DNA of 64,000 bases, from the NCBI GenBank assembly GCA_039583875.1, contig CM077165.1, forward strand, positions 76,930,757-76,994,756, given 5' to 3'. Below are positions 32,295-44,821 of the stretch, piece by piece (the first letter of the stretch is position 1; each line of letters starts with the position of its first letter). The stretch is from Platanthera guangdongensis. Its lineage: Eukaryota; Streptophyta; Magnoliopsida; Asparagales; Orchidaceae. Position numbers and translations under genes: made by a program. Below the pieces are notes generated by a model. That model was not told where the DNA came from. It did no database searches and saw only the letters and a list, made by a program, of their open reading frames with translations.

Positions 32295-34290
32295 TTAATG
32301 AACCTTAGAACCCAAAGAATTCTTGGGTCCTTGGTACTTGTTAGTCTGCAATCTGACAAAGCTACCCACTGGCTTTCCAACAGGTAGTTTGGTACTCACT
32401 TTGGCACTGACATTGTGCCAACAGTCCACTGCAAAATGGCCAACCTTGCCACAACACCAACATTCAAACTTGTTGTATCTTTGCTTTGGTACTGCCTTGG
32501 ATGTCTTGTCTACAGCAGGCTTGTTGAATGTTGGGGCTTTGCCCTTGGACTTAGACTTGGACTGCTCAGTCCTAGCAGGTCTAATAAAGCCCAGTCCAGC
32601 CTTGCCTTTATGATGAACAAATTCATCAATTAAAGGTAGCACTGACTTAGGTTTAGAAAACCTAGCAACAAGCTCTCTCACTTTCTGAAGATTGCTCTCC
32701 AGACTCTTGATTTGATCATTTTTAAATGATATAGTACCCATTTGAATCACTGTTATGTGCTTCAACCTGGCTATCTCATTCAGTTTTTGATCAAATTGCT
32801 TCTTAAAATCTGTTGCAGCAGCTTTAAGATCAGCAATTTCCTTTGCCTGACTTTTGGCAAGGGACTTACTTTTCTTGTAAGCTTGCAACAGCACTTTATA
32901 TTCATCTATCAGCTGATGAATATCATCCTCAGACTCAGATACATTCTCATCACTTGATGAAGTAGAATCTGAATCTGAACTAGAACAAGAAACTGAACTT
33001 GAACTTGAACCTTGTACCTTACTGGGTCCTGGCTGCTCCAGGATTTTGGCACTCTCTGTCAAAGCCATTAGCCCTGGGCAATGACTGTCTTCTTGTTCAT
33101 AAATAGACTCCAAAATCTGCATGAATTCTTCCTCTTCTTCTTCAGCAAACAGCCCTATGTATCCTTCAGCATCAGACTCAGATTCTGAAGAAGAGATATC
33201 TGATAGAGTCTTCTCCTTCTTGGCAACAAAAGACTTCTCTTTCTTGCCTTTGAAATGAGTCTTTTTTCTGTCACCAGATTCTTTTCTCTTCTCTGGACAA
33301 TCTGCAATAACATGGCCCTGTCTATTGCAGCAATAGCACACTATCTTTGAACCAGTTGCCTTGCTTGACTTTGTCCTTTTCTTGTCATTCTTTGAAGACC
33401 TCTTTTTCTGATAAGAGTCTTCCTTTCCCTTTGAAGTAGAAGGTCTTGACCTCCACTGTTTCTTCTTCAAGAATTTCTGAAAGTGTCTAGTGAAGGCAGC
33501 AAAGTCTTCATCACTTTCACTGCTCTCAGTCTTTGTGCTGACTGACTGATCTGATTCTGATTCAACTACCTCTGGAGGTGGAGTTGATGACTTATTCCTG
33601 CACTTTCTGGGGACATCTGTCTTGAAAGCAACTGATCTTTCCTTATGCTCAGTCCTTGTTGATTTCTCCTCCTCTTTTTTCACTGTCAACTGCATCTCAT
33701 ATGACAATAACTTGCCAAACAGTGTAGGAGGAGGAATTTCTCCCAACTTAGCCATTTCTCTTATGGCACAGATCTTGGTGTCCCAATCTTTGGTTAGGGA
33801 CCTTAAGAATTTGTCATTAAGTTCATAGTTACTGAACTCTCTTCCATAAGACATGAGTTCATTCACTATTCTGTAGAACTTCTTATAGCACTCAGTTATG
33901 CTATCACCTTTTCCTTGTCTAAAACTCTCATAATCCTGATTTAGCAAGGATTTTCTATCTTGTCTAACTTCTTCAGATCCTTCCATATACACTCTGAAAT
34001 GTTGCATCATCTATGTCACTTACTATAATGTTTTGTGCCCTCTTGTCCATGGTGGCTAGGACAATCTCATCCTTAGTCATCTCAGAGAAATCCTTTGGAG
34101 TTCTCTGATTGGCATCTAGAACTGAAATCTTCATGGGCACATAAGGCCCTTCCTTTACTGTGATGTAGATTCTAGGGTCTGAGGCCTCCATAAACAGCCT
34201 TACCCTTTCCTTCCAGATCCCAAAGATCTCTTTCCTGCATATGGGCAATTTCATGGAACCCAATTCCTTGTGATTCTCAGAAGAACCCAT
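32295..34290 (-). pseudogene. gag: gag of the SIRE-like element
   Basis: Starts MGSSENHKELGSMKLP (34290); a frameshift near 34000 separates the first 100 codons from the rest (34010-32295). Two zinc knuckles: CYCCNRQGHVIADC (about 33300-33340) and CWCCGKVGHFAVDC (about 32430-32470). Between them lie Ser/Asp/Glu-rich stretches and coiled-coil-like sequence. It ends with TAA at 32295-32297, in the same frame as pol, whose protease starts within 15 codons. Whether this stop is original or a mutation cannot be told from one copy. Confidence 0.9.
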
Positions 34291-34386
34291 GTTTCTTGAT
34301 TTTCTTGAATTTCTTGAATCTGTATTTTGCCTTACACTGAATCTGCCAAATAGGATCTCCTCAGACTGTTAGTCCTTTTTGAGGAA

Positions 34387-34403
34387 CCTGGCTCTGATAC
34401 CAC
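34387..34403 (-). other. Primer-binding site of the SIRE-like element, initiator tRNA-Met
   Basis: Minus-strand TGGTATCAGAGCCAGG immediately follows the 5' LTR end. Confidence 0.9.
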
Positions 34404-34404
34404 T

Positions 34405-36535
34405 TGAAAGATATGGTACCTAAACACCTAGAGGGGGGGGGGGGGTGAATAGGTGACCTAATCCTTTTTAAACTTAAATGGCAGCAATCAGTTATATCAC
34501 AGAATACTAACTATTTTATCACAGCAAACACACAACATGCACAACAACAATCACAGCACAGCACAGCATACACAGTGGTTTATAGTGGTTCCCCAAGATA
34601 TGGGTACATCCACTTTCCCCCTTCGCCTATCTAGCAGTGTACTAGATTCGGCCAAACTCCTCCACTGTCTCAGAACCCAAATTGGTTCCTACACCTCAGG
34701 CCCAAAGCCTTACAACTCAGCTTTATCCCAAAGCCTACACTCAGCCAATCAAGGCCTACACTCAGCCAACCAAGGCCTACACTCAGCCAACCAAGGCCTA
34801 CACTCAGCCAACAAGGCCTACACTCAGAGATCTCAATCTCCTACACTCAGGCTCTTAAGCCCTACCCTCAGCCTTTATAATTATAGGCTTACAATTCACT
34901 CAGATCCAAAGGATTCTACAAGATAAAAATGTATTACAGATATTAACTCAACAACTCAGAAATAAAAGAGGGGAGTTGAGAGTTTCTTGATGAGTTCTTG
35001 GAAGAACTCAGCTGGATTCAATCTTACTTAGCTTTCTTCAAAGCTTCTTTAGTAGAACTGAATAAGATTGTCTCCTTCTGTAGTTGTTCCTTGACCTCTG
35101 CCACTTAGAATTCAGAATGAATCTGAATCCTTCTCCTCAGCCTAGTTCCAGAGGCTGATTTCTTGGATGGAGCCCTCTCTCTCCAACTTCTTAGATCTGC
35201 ACTTGGACTACAAGATCTTCTTGTCTTGATACTTTGTGTACCACTTCAATAACTTGTTCAACAATAATCTGAACCACTTGTTAATCCCTGATCATCTTTT
35301 TCTGTAGACAGCATAGGCCTATTTATAGGCCTTCTTCATGATAACCGGCTGTTCCGGTTCATAACTATCTTCTGACATCTCTGACAGGTGCTATAGACCG
35401 GCTGGAACGGCATCTATCAAGTCATCCAGTCATTTCTTGAAAATCTCTAACGGTCTGAAAGTGTCGAGACTTTCTGTCTTTAAGTGTCGACACTTATAGA
35501 CCAAGTATCGACACATGCTGTGTAAGTGTCGACACAAGTCTACAAGGTGTCGACACAACTCCTTGTACGTCTCGACACAGATTCTTCTTCAGGTGTCGAC
35601 ACTGAAATTGAGTGTCGACACAAGTACTTGATCTTCTATCTTTAGCTGAATTCTTCTAAGTGTCGACACATCACCTTTGTGTCGACACAACTTCTTGTGT
35701 TGAATCTGTTAAGTGTCGACACTGCTTCTTGGTGTCGACACATAGTCTTCTATGTTGATACTTGCTGAGTGTCGACACAGCTCCTTGTGTCGACACACCT
35801 TCTTTTTGTTGAGACTTCAGCTGAGTGTCGACACATTTCCTTAGTGTCGACACTTGTACTTAGAATAATTTTGTTGATCTTTCTGATCTTTGCTAAGTGT
35901 CGACACAGCTCCTTGTGTCGACACTTTCTTCAAGTGTAGAGTCTTTAGCTAAGTGTCGACACATTGTGCTGGGTGTCGACACTTACTTCATGTGTTGACT
36001 CTTCTGGTTGTGTGTCGACACATTGTGCTGAGTGTCGACGCTTACTTCAAGTGCTGACTCTTCTGTTGAGTGTCGACACATTATTCTGAGTGTCGACACT
36101 TTAACTTAGTCTCTGCAGACTTTTGCTGAGTGTCGACACAACTCCAAGTGTCGACACTTTCTGGTGTAGACACAGCTTCACTGGGTGTCGACACAGCTCC
36201 TTGTGTCGACACTTTCTGTTTGCACTTTTCTTCACTGAGTGTCGACACAGCTCCAAGTGACGACACTTTCTGTCTGGTGTCGACTCTGTATCCCAGGTGT
36301 CGACACAATGACTCCAAGTGTCGACACTGCTTGTCTGGGTGTCGACACAAGCTTTCTTGAGTGTCGACACTTTCCCTCTGGGTGTCGACACATGGACTTA
36401 GAAACTTTTGCTTCAGTCCTGCAAATACTTAACCTGCACAAGTAAACTCAACATACATCAAATACATTATGATGTATATCATTGAGTTGGGTGAGGCTTC
36501 TTCAAATCAGGTACATTTAACCAATGTACCCAACA
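34405..36535 (-). repeat. 5' LTR of the SIRE-like element
   Basis: 2,131 bp, the same layout as the 3' LTR: GTGTCGACAC array at 35455-36395, TATA box at 35328-35319, 21-bp tandem repeat at 34730-34835. Ends TGTTGG and CTTTCA on the minus strand. Confidence 0.95.
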
Positions 36536-36540
36536 CCCGG

Positions 36541-37841
36541 GGAGCACGAAGATGTACCGTGATGTGAAGAAACTGTTTTGGTGGCCGGGTTTGAAAAAAG
36601 ATGTGGCGCTCTACGTAGCGAAGTGCCAAACTTGCGCCTTGGTGAAGGCGGAGTGCCAAAAGCCGGGAGGATTTCTTAAGTCCTTGCCTATTCCAGAGTG
36701 GAAATTCGACGACATCTCTAAGGACTTTGTGCACGGTTTGCCAAGGTCGCAAAAGGGGAACGACGCCATTTGGGTGGTCGTTGATCTGTTAACGAAGGTG
36801 TCGCATTTTATTCCGCATAGTAAGGATGATCCGGTGGAGAGGTTGGCAAAGCTTTATGTGGATAACATAGTACGGCTTCATGGTGTGCCCCGCAGCATCG
36901 TGAGTGGCCGAGATGGGCGGTTCACATCCAATGATTGGAGGCTGGTGCAGCAAATGTTGGGAACAAAGCTGAAATTCAGCACAGCCTTCCATCCGCAAAC
37001 GGATGGGCAGACCGAGAGGGTCAATAGAACTATGGAAGACATGCTCTGCATGTGTGTCATGGATTTCGGGAAGCAATGGGAAGACCACCTTTATTTGGTG
37101 GAGTTCGCATACAACAATAGCTACCAAGCGAGTATTCAGATGGCGCCTTTCGAGGCCCTATATGGTAAAAAATGTCGCACGCCGTTGTCTTGGTTAGAAA
37201 CGGGTGAGTCAAGGTTGTATAAGCGATCAGAAGTGGAGGATGCTACTTCATTGGTGCGAACCATTCGGGAGAGGTTGCATATCGCTCTGGACCGGCAAGC
37301 GAAATACTATAATGCCAAGCGCAGGAATGTGGAGTTCGCTGTGGGTGATTATGTGTACCTAAAGATCAAGCTGTTCAAGGGTGTCTCGCGGGTGCGGCGA
37401 TTGAAAAAGCTAAGCCCGAGGTACCTTGGACCGTTTGAGGTTCTGGAGCGAGTTGGTGAAGCGGCCTATCGGTTGAAGCTTTCAGTGGAGCTTAGTGGTT
37501 TACATGATGTATTCCACATTTCGGTGCTTTGGAAGGCGGTGCAAGAGCCTACGCAAGTGATCGCGGTTGATCAAGTGCCGGTGGATAGTGGGAAAACGAC
37601 AAAGGTCAAGCCCGTGCGGATTGAGGACTCGGAGGTCAAGCGGCTACGCAATAAAGTGATCAGGATGGTCAAGGTCCGGTTGGACAATTGCGGTCGTGAG
37701 GAGCTCTCTTGGGAGCGAGAGCAGACTATGATTGACGAGTATCCGGAGTTGTTCCGCTCAGGTACAAATTTTGGTTTTGTACATGTCTTTCCTTTATATA
37801 ATTTCGTGGACGAAATTCTTTTAAGAGGGGGAGAGTTGTAA
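36541..37841 (+). CDS. pol: pol of element B, second part (integrase and chromodomain-like tail)
   Basis: Resumes in phase after the SIRE-like insert. The integrase zinc cysteines are CQTCALV (about 36630). Catalytic core: D in KDFVHGL, then SGRDGRF where the residue 35 positions before the catalytic E (TERVNRT) is Gly (36906-36908) instead of Asp. The GPFEVLERVGEAAYRLKL block and a chromodomain-like end (VRIEDSEVKRLRN to WEREQTMIDEYPELF) follow; this tail targets integration to marked chromatin in chromoviruses. No stop until TAA at 37839-37841, which overlaps the TGTAA start of the 3' LTR. Confidence 0.88.
37822..37836 (+). other. Polypurine tract of element B
   Basis: AAGAGGGGGAGAGT abuts the 3' LTR start. 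Confidence 0.85.
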
Positions 37842-40151
37842 CGCCCCGAAACTCAAAGGAGCAAAGGGGGACGTTTTGGGCCAGTTTGGGTTCTGGCAGC
37901 AGGCACACGGCCTGGGACACGAGCGTGTCCCAGGGCATGTCAAGCTTGTGTCGACACTCAGTCGGGAAGTCGACAATTTGGTCTCGACATTTTGTCGAGA
38001 CTGGGCACACGGCCTGTGACACGGGCGTGTCGCAGGGCGTGTCGACCCGTGTCGACACTTAGCCGCGAAGTCGACACTCTGCATTCGACGAAGTGTCGAG
38101 ACATGGCACACGGCCTGTGACACGGGCGTGTCGCAGGGCGTGTCGACCCGTGTCGACACTCGTCCCGGGAAGTCGACACCTTGGTCTCGACATTGTGTCG
38201 AGACAAGGCACACGGCCGAGGACACGGGCGTGTCCAAGGCCGTGTCAGTAGGTCGACGATCTTCGCTCGACGAAGTGTCGAGTGTCGAGACCGTGTACAC
38301 GGCCTGGGATCCAGGCGTGTTGAGGTGACACGGTTAAGGACACGGGCGTGTCCTAGAACCCGTGCAGTGCTCGGGTTGATTTTGGGGAAAAATGATAGGG
38401 GTACACGGCTGGCCACACGGCCGTGTCACATTGAACACAGGCGTGTCAGCTCGAACACGGGCGTGTTCGATACCCGTGTGAGGTTCCAGGCGAGCCGATT
38501 TTGACGGCGATTGAGGTACACGGCCCTGGACACGGGCGTGTGCCAGGCCGTGTTCGGTCCAGATTGGGCATTTCAGTCCCGAATCAAAGCCGTTCGTTTC
38601 CTTATTTTGAGATCCAACGGCTGGGGGTTGTTTCTGAAGGGATATACCCGGGATTGTACTTAGAAACCCTCACTTTTTCTTAAGTGTTATCTTTCTAAAT
38701 CCTTAGAGAGAGAGAGGAGAGCCAAGGGAGGAAGAAGGAGCTAGATCCCGCCATTGGAGGAGCTTCGAAGCTCCGAATCGCGAGCCGACTCCGGATTCAC
38801 GGAGGCAAAGCTAGTGCGGTGCTTTTCATCCGATTACTTTTCAATGGCGCCAAAGAGGAACGCTAGGGTAACGATCCTCATCTTGAGCATGAGTAGCTCT
38901 CTTTCTTTGCATAGGAAGCCCGCTCTCGCGAGTTTGCGGAGAGTTGGAGGCGTTCCTTCGGGTAGATATGTGAAGTCCCCGTTGTTTAGAGTCCGTATGC
39001 GAGAACGGACATAAGCATGATGTGTGAAGCCTACCCGTACATGTTGGTCTGGATCGGTGATGTTGCATTGTATAATGCCGGAGAAGACTCCGTGCTATTG
39101 GTTGTTTTTCGGGTTTTCTACGCGATAGATTGCAGCAGGGAGCCTTGGGGACTAACCCAAAGGTGCACCCGGAAAACTTGGCGGATACGAGATCTTGCCA
39201 ACTTGGTGGCCTGAGATCCAACTTGAATATAACCGGGTTATGTGACTTGTGATGGAAATGGGACTCGCTGGAAGTTTGACCCGCGCAAATAGCTTAAATT
39301 GTCGTTGCGATGTGAGCACGGGTTAGATGGAACCATACCCGTTCTATGTCATTCGGTTAAAGAGACCTAAAGGCACGTGGCACTTGCCGTTGATATAGAT
39401 TAGGGTCTTTGGCGGTCGATGACTTAAATTGTCGTGACCCAGGCCAAGAAGACAAATTGCTCATAGGTTTGGCCGTCCAAGTGGCGGTGGTGAGTCCGGA
39501 ATGTCTATGGCTTTAATTGACGTGACATCGACCGGTTCACGTAGAATGTGCCCTGAGAGCACGGGGCGTGTGACCGTGAGAGCCAACGTCTGTGATGAAA
39601 TGGCTAATTATTGATTGCTCGCTTATGCTAATGAAATGCAGGGAAGGAGCATCGCCTCCCCGAGTTGGGGGCGGGATCGTTATAATTTGGTCAGCATTGC
39701 TGACCGTTGCCTCGTTTTGCCACCGTGCGGTGGAATGTTGCTTGCAGGTGCAGCTGGACCAAGCGGTCAATAGCGGGCTAAAGCCTGAATGCGAAGCCAG
39801 CCCTTGAAGGCCTAATTGGAAGTGTCTACTGCTTTATTCATGTGTGACCGGCCTGCGTGCCGTGGTTTGTAAAACATGTAATTTGAAGTGAAACATTTTG
39901 TAAGGCCTTAAGGCTTATTTTTGGGTATTTTGTATAACATTCCTATTTTGGTATTAGTGGACATTCATGCTCTAATGCTGGGTTCTTTATTGCAACTTTT
40001 ATATAATGCTTCCGCTAGAATGCTCTGTGTAGGACGTTGAGATTGGTTGGATGGTTTCCATAAGTAACCAACCGGTCTGTCTGTAGTATATGGTGTCGGG
40101 CCCCGGCCGGACCTACTGCTATATGTTATGCGACGGATAGGGGGTGTTACA
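37837..40151 (+). repeat. 3' LTR of element B
   Basis: 2,315 bp, start TGTAACGCCCC, end GTTACA. Palindrome array 37902-38555 has the same mixed motifs as the 5' LTR but a slightly different first unit. The mini-exon ATG and donor are at 38844-38869. No gene in the remaining 1.3 kb. Confidence 0.92.
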
Positions 40152-40156
40152 ATATG

Positions 40157-41268
40157 GTCTCAAACAGGCGCCAAGAGCATGGAACAAGAGGATTGACACA
40201 TTCTTACATAAGCAAGGGTATGTGAAGTGCCCTTATGAACATGTTGTCTACGTGAAGGAAAGTGAGAAGGGAAAAATTTACCTATGTATGTATGTGGAAT
40301 ATTTGATCATTTTGGGGAGTAGTGACTATGTCATGAGGAGCTTCAAGGAGATGATGAAGCAGGGGTTTGAGATGATAGATTGTGGTGAACTTAGCTAGTT
40401 TCTATGGATTCAGGTAGTGCAGTGTGATGAGGGCATCTTCATTTCTCAGGAGTCATATGCTAGAGAAATTTTGAAGAAGTTTGGTATGATGGGGTGTTAC
40501 CCAGTGGGGACACCAATAGAGCCAAGCACACGACTGTATAGGCACGACGAGGGAGAAGCTGTTGACCCTACATATTTCAAGAGCCTAGTGGGGAGTTTGA
40601 GGTACTTGACTTGTACCCGGCCTGATATTTTATATGCATGGGTTTTGTGAGAAGAATCATGGAAAACCCTGTGGATACACATGGAAGTGGAAAGGAGGAT
40701 ACTGAGATATATCTGAGGCAATTTGAGTTTTGGCCTCTTTTACAAGTGCAGTTAAGACCTCAAGTTGATAGGCTAGAATGACAATGACTGGAGCAATGAT
40801 GTTGATGAGAGGAAGAGCACTACGAGATTTCTCTTCTATTTGGGAGAAACACCCATTACTTGGTTTAGTAAGAAGCAGAAGATAGTGACTCTTAGTTCTT
40901 GCGAGGCAGAGTATGTTGCTGACGGCGCATGTGTGTGCCATGGAGAATGGCTGAAGAGGTTGATGAAATCTCTGAGATTGGATGGTGATGAAGTGACTAT
41001 GATTTTTGTGGACAATCGAGATGCAATTGAACTGGCAAAGAATCTTGTGCATCACGAGAGGACCAAACATATTGACACCAGATTCCACTTCATCAGAGAG
41101 CAGGTAGAAGCAAATGAAGTTCACTTGGAGCTCGTGAGGACCAATGACCAGCTGACAGACATTTTCACAAAGCCCTTGAAGCTGGAGCTGTACAAGAGGA
41201 TGCGCGACAAGCTGGGAATGCTGAAGAAGGAGGAGCTGAACTTGAGGGGGAGTAATGTCAGCAACTGA
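40157..41268 (+). pseudogene. Copia C RT (end) and RNase H, degenerate
   Basis: Continues from 17117 with [13 protein letters not shown]. The RT active site reads YVEY in place of YVDD (about 40291), so the catalytic pair is lost. RNase H blocks RKSTTRFLFYLGE, SSCEAEYVAD and the ERTKHIDTRFHFIRE stretch are clear at about 40810-41100. Stops lie at 40396, 40648 and several between 40700 and 40790. A polypurine tract (CTTGAGGGGGAGT, 41241-41253) is followed by the 3' LTR. Confidence 0.88.
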
Positions 41269-43025
41269 TAGTTTGTTTTGTATTTAAGCTATTAGAGTTT
41301 TATTTAGGTCTTTATTGTGCAAATCCTGTCTTATTAGCTTATATGTCCCCTCCTCCTGTATTTATTTATGCAACTAATATTTTTTGTGCTCTTTTGCAGG
41401 TTTTCTCAATTTTCACCGAAAATGACCTAACACGGCCACCAACACGGCCGTGTCATGGGGTGTGCCACCTGTTCCCAAAGAATTAACCACCAGAGGAAAG
41501 TCCAGAGTTCATCTCGACCAAGACACGGCCTCCAACACGGCCGTGTCGCTAGCCCTGTCAAGCTGGCCGTGTCAACATGAGCCATATCACTAGGAGCCGA
41601 TGAATTTCCAGCAAAGTACATGTCCACTAACACAGCCATGTCGCTAGACATGTTCCCACCTCCTCAGCACATGCAGCCCGCCATTAATACGCCCCCCGTC
41701 GAAGCCCATCAACCACAGAGGACGTGGCCACCAACATGACCGTGTCGTTGGCCGTGTCAGGATGGGCGTGCCCGCCGATTTGACTATGCAATGATCATTT
41801 CCCGCCAGAACCAGAGCCCAAAGTCAACCAGCACTGGACACGGCCACAAACACGGCTGTGTTTCCTGCCGTGTCACCTCCCCTTGAATATTTATAAATTC
41901 AGACCCCCCTTGAGTCCATATAGTTTTTTGATGAGTGGGGGAGGTGCTGCCCTTTTGTTTTCTGAAGGTTTTCATGCTTTCTCTTTATCTCTCTCTCTCT
42001 CTCATTCTCATTTTAGTTTTTCCTAATTCTAGTTTAGTTTAAGCTTTTGTAGTACCCTTTGTAATTGCTTTAGTTTCTAATGGTAGGGCTAGAATATGAT
42101 TTCAATTTTCAATGCACTTGTAATTTTCATTTCCAAGTTGTAAGCTCTCTTTTAGATTAATATAAAAAGTGTTGTTTTTTCTCTTTCTTACCTTGTGTTC
42201 TTTATGCTTTACTACTCATTCCCCCCTCCTCCACTTCACCATGATTAACTAATCCTCCTTGTACTCGATCTTGATGATCCGAGGTTCGAGTGATTAAGTT
42301 ATGATGATTTGAGTTTACCTTTTCTTTTTAGGGTTTAGCCTTGAATTACTCTTGATTTATCATGGGTTGGAGATATATCATCGATATATATTCTCCACCT
42401 TTGCTTTCATTCTTGGCTAGCCGAGAGGCCGATAGATTGAAGTGAGAACTCAAGAGTAAAGGGAGTTATACGCACACCTCGAGAGAGGCAGACGTCCAAA
42501 TCTCGCAGATTTGTGTAAAATCCAATAGTGGGGTTCACCGCGTAAAGCGAGCTTTAGGCCTCCGATTTAGACGAGAGTCGGTCAGACCTTCCTAAACTCA
42601 GTTGGGCATGACTTCGAGAGAAGCGTTTTCAAGCTTTAACAACCTCCACGGTCAAGGACCTTTACCCTATTAAGTTTAGGTTTATTTATCGCGTTTTTAA
42701 TCGACTCTTGCCGAGGTGATTCTTGATCGAGTGCATTTCTATTTCATCGTTTCAACCCTTCAGTGTAATTGTTTCTTTTATTCTCTCTTTATTTTTAGTG
42801 TAATCAGCTCTCTTTTTCATTCCTTTCCTTAAGTACGTTTAATTTTCCCCCTTAACCTATGTTTTCCGTCGATAAAATAATAGCCTTCGTGTGAGTAAGC
42901 TTACTCAACAGTTCCCGGATTTAAATAAGACACTTGTGTCCCCTTACTATAGTTCGATAGGTATACTTGCCTAGTTGGATTGCTAGTTCGGCTGCTCTCT
43001 TTTCTTAAGCGTTGGCCGACCATCA
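41266..43025 (+). repeat. 5' LTR of the Athila-like element
   Basis: 1,760 bp. ACACGGCCGTGTC palindrome array at 41429-41875, TATAAAT at 41892-41898, then a CT-rich leader; 42000-43025 has no gene. Confidence 0.9.
41429..41875. repeat. ACACGGCCGTGTC palindrome array, Athila-like 5' LTR
   Basis: Dyads such as AACACGGCCGTGTC and ACACGGCTGTGTT, spaced 30-110 bp, stop 17 bp before the TATA box. The 3' LTR has the same array at 50626-51055 ahead of TATAAAT at 51072. Confidence 0.88.
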
Positions 43026-43031
43026 AGTTTT

Positions 43032-43049
43032 TGGCGCCGTTGCCGGGGA
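43032..43049 (+). other. Primer-binding site, tRNA-Asp (Athila type)
   Basis: TGGCGCCGTTGCCGGGGA, six bases after the LTR end, complementary to the 3' end of tRNA-Asp as in Athila elements. Confidence 0.92.
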
Positions 43050-43391
43050 ACAAGTTTCGTTGATAAATTGAAAACACGAACCTATTAATTTTGTCATTTC
43101 TATTTCTCATCCTCCTTCCAAAAAAAATTTTAAAATAAAAAAAAAATTTATTACCGCTCTTAATAGAAACCCACTTCATAATTTTTATACAACACCTAAA
43201 TCTCTCGAAAAGGGCAAAGCAGTTTTAAGTGTCGCTATCTGGCCTAGTACCTTGTGAACCCTTCATCGGGTAGCCCTTGGGAAGTTCGGGATTTAAAACA
43301 TAAAAAAAAATTCTATTTCAAAAAAAAAAAATTAGTAACTCTCTTTTTCTAGTTTTTTATTTCTCTTTCTTCGCTTCTCTTCTTCTAGTGT

Positions 43392-44821
43392 ATGACCCGC
43401 GGGAGTCCGTCGGTTATTTTGGAACTAGACCACGTAATTGATCGTACTCTTCGGAGAAGATCGCGATTTCAAGGCCCTACTTTCCAAATACCGGTTGAGG
43501 ATTCCGAGTCATTTTCTACTTTAAGAATGGAAGAACCCCACGTGGAGGAAGTCGTGCAAAGTCCTATGTCTTATTATGCACGACCGAATTTCGAGGGTAC
43601 TGATTCTAGCATAGTTCGCCCTGCAATAGCAAATAATAACATCGAACAGAAGCCTAGCATAATTCAAATGGTGCAACAGTATGTTCAATTTGACGGACTT
43701 CAAGACAAAGATTCAAATGCACATATAGCAAGCTTTCTTGAGATTTGTAACACCTTCAAGATAAATGGTGTCACAAATGATGCTATTAGGCTAAGATTAT
43801 TTCCCTTCTCTCTTAGAACTAAGGCTAAGCAGTTGCTGAACACTCTACCTAAAAATAGAATCACAACCTGGACTCAATTAATTGAAAAATTTTTGGCGAA
43901 GTATTTTCTGCCAGCTAAAACTGCTATACTTTGGAACGACATTTCTTCCTTTGGACAAATAGACTCTGAAACCATTTATGAAACATGGGAAATATTTAAA
44001 GAATTATTAAGACGATCCCAACAACACGCTCTGCCTGTATGGTTACAAGTGCAGACGTTTTATAACAGGCTAAATCAAAGTACAAAGCAAATGATAAATG
44101 CAGCTTCTGGCGGTACTTTAAACCATAAGACCCCGGAAGCAGCTCTTGAGCTTTTTGAGGACATGACAATGAACACCTACCAGTGGAATGTGCCCAGGTC
44201 CCGGCCAAAAAAACATGCAGGTATTTTTGAAGGGGACAACGTCTCCCAGCTAGCTCTGCAAGTAGAAATATTAAGCAAAAAAATTACGGAGATGACTGCT
44301 GCCTCCGACCGTCAGGTATGGGAATCTGGAACTCCTACTCCAGAACAATTAGATATTGTTAATAATAATATGCCTTGAAATGCTTTTAATAATTTTTCTG
44401 CTGTGAATTTTCATCCTCCTGGTTTTATTTTTCCAAATAGTTATAATCCTGCTTTAAGAAATCACCCGAATTTTTCGTGGAGTAATCCATCGAACGCAAT
44501 GCGCCCACCACCACAAAATGATTTTCTGCACCGCCTCCACCTCTTCAGAACTTTCCAAAACATCCAAGCTTGGAGGAGTTACTTTCTAAATATATCACAA
44601 CAAATGACTCTACTATAAGAACCTTAACCGGGTCCGTAACAAGTCTAGAAAATCAAGTAGGACAACTCGCAAAGCTAATTTCTGAGCGACCCACGGGGTC
44701 TCTTCCTTCCAATACTGAGCCCAACTCGAGAGAGCAAGCGAAAGCTATAACTCTTCGGAGTGGGACGCAAGTTCTCGGTGTGGTAAGTGAAGAGCCCGAG
44801 GCAAGCTCCACTGCCGCTTGA
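43392..44821 (+). pseudogene. gag: gag of the Athila-like element
   Basis: The ATG at 43392 opens 328 codons with the Athila gag core (NAHIASFLEICNTFKINGV at about 43710, then the FPFSLRTKAKQLL block). After TGA at 44376 the coding continues in other frames to LEELLSKYITTND and AKAITLRSGTQV (about 44570-44770), the usual Athila gag end. At least one frameshift lies between 44500 and 44570. I see no zinc knuckle. Confidence 0.88.

Larger units (their letters stand above)
23322..36535 (-). mobile_element. SIRE/Maximus-like Ty1-copia element with env-like ORF, complete
   Basis: Minus strand. LTRs 34405-36535 (5') and 23322-25449 (3'), minus-strand ends TGTTGG and CTTTCA, exact target duplication CCCGG (23317-23321, 36536-36540). 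Removing it restores element B's IHPGSTKMYRD. SIRE traits: LTRs above 2 kb, Gag with two zinc knuckles, and a long extra ORF after pol. By eye about 40 differences between the LTRs, so it is younger than element B. Confidence 0.95.
17118..40151 (+). mobile_element. Gypsy element B (Tekay/Del-like chromovirus), complete but split by a SIRE-like element
   Basis: Both LTRs start TGTAACGCCCCGAAAC and end GTTATA or GTTACA. The target duplication ATATG is exact (17113-17117 and 40152-40156). Without the 13.2-kb SIRE-like insert the element is about 9.8 kb. Order: LTR, tRNA-Met primer site, gag, protease, RT, RNase H, integrase, chromodomain-like tail, polypurine tract, LTR. Confidence 0.95.

Noticed and set aside
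32275..32310. Tiny intron (AAG/GTTCAT to TTTGCAG/ATG) removing the gag stop in the SIRE-like element
   Set aside because: It would be about 22 bp, too short for plant splicing.
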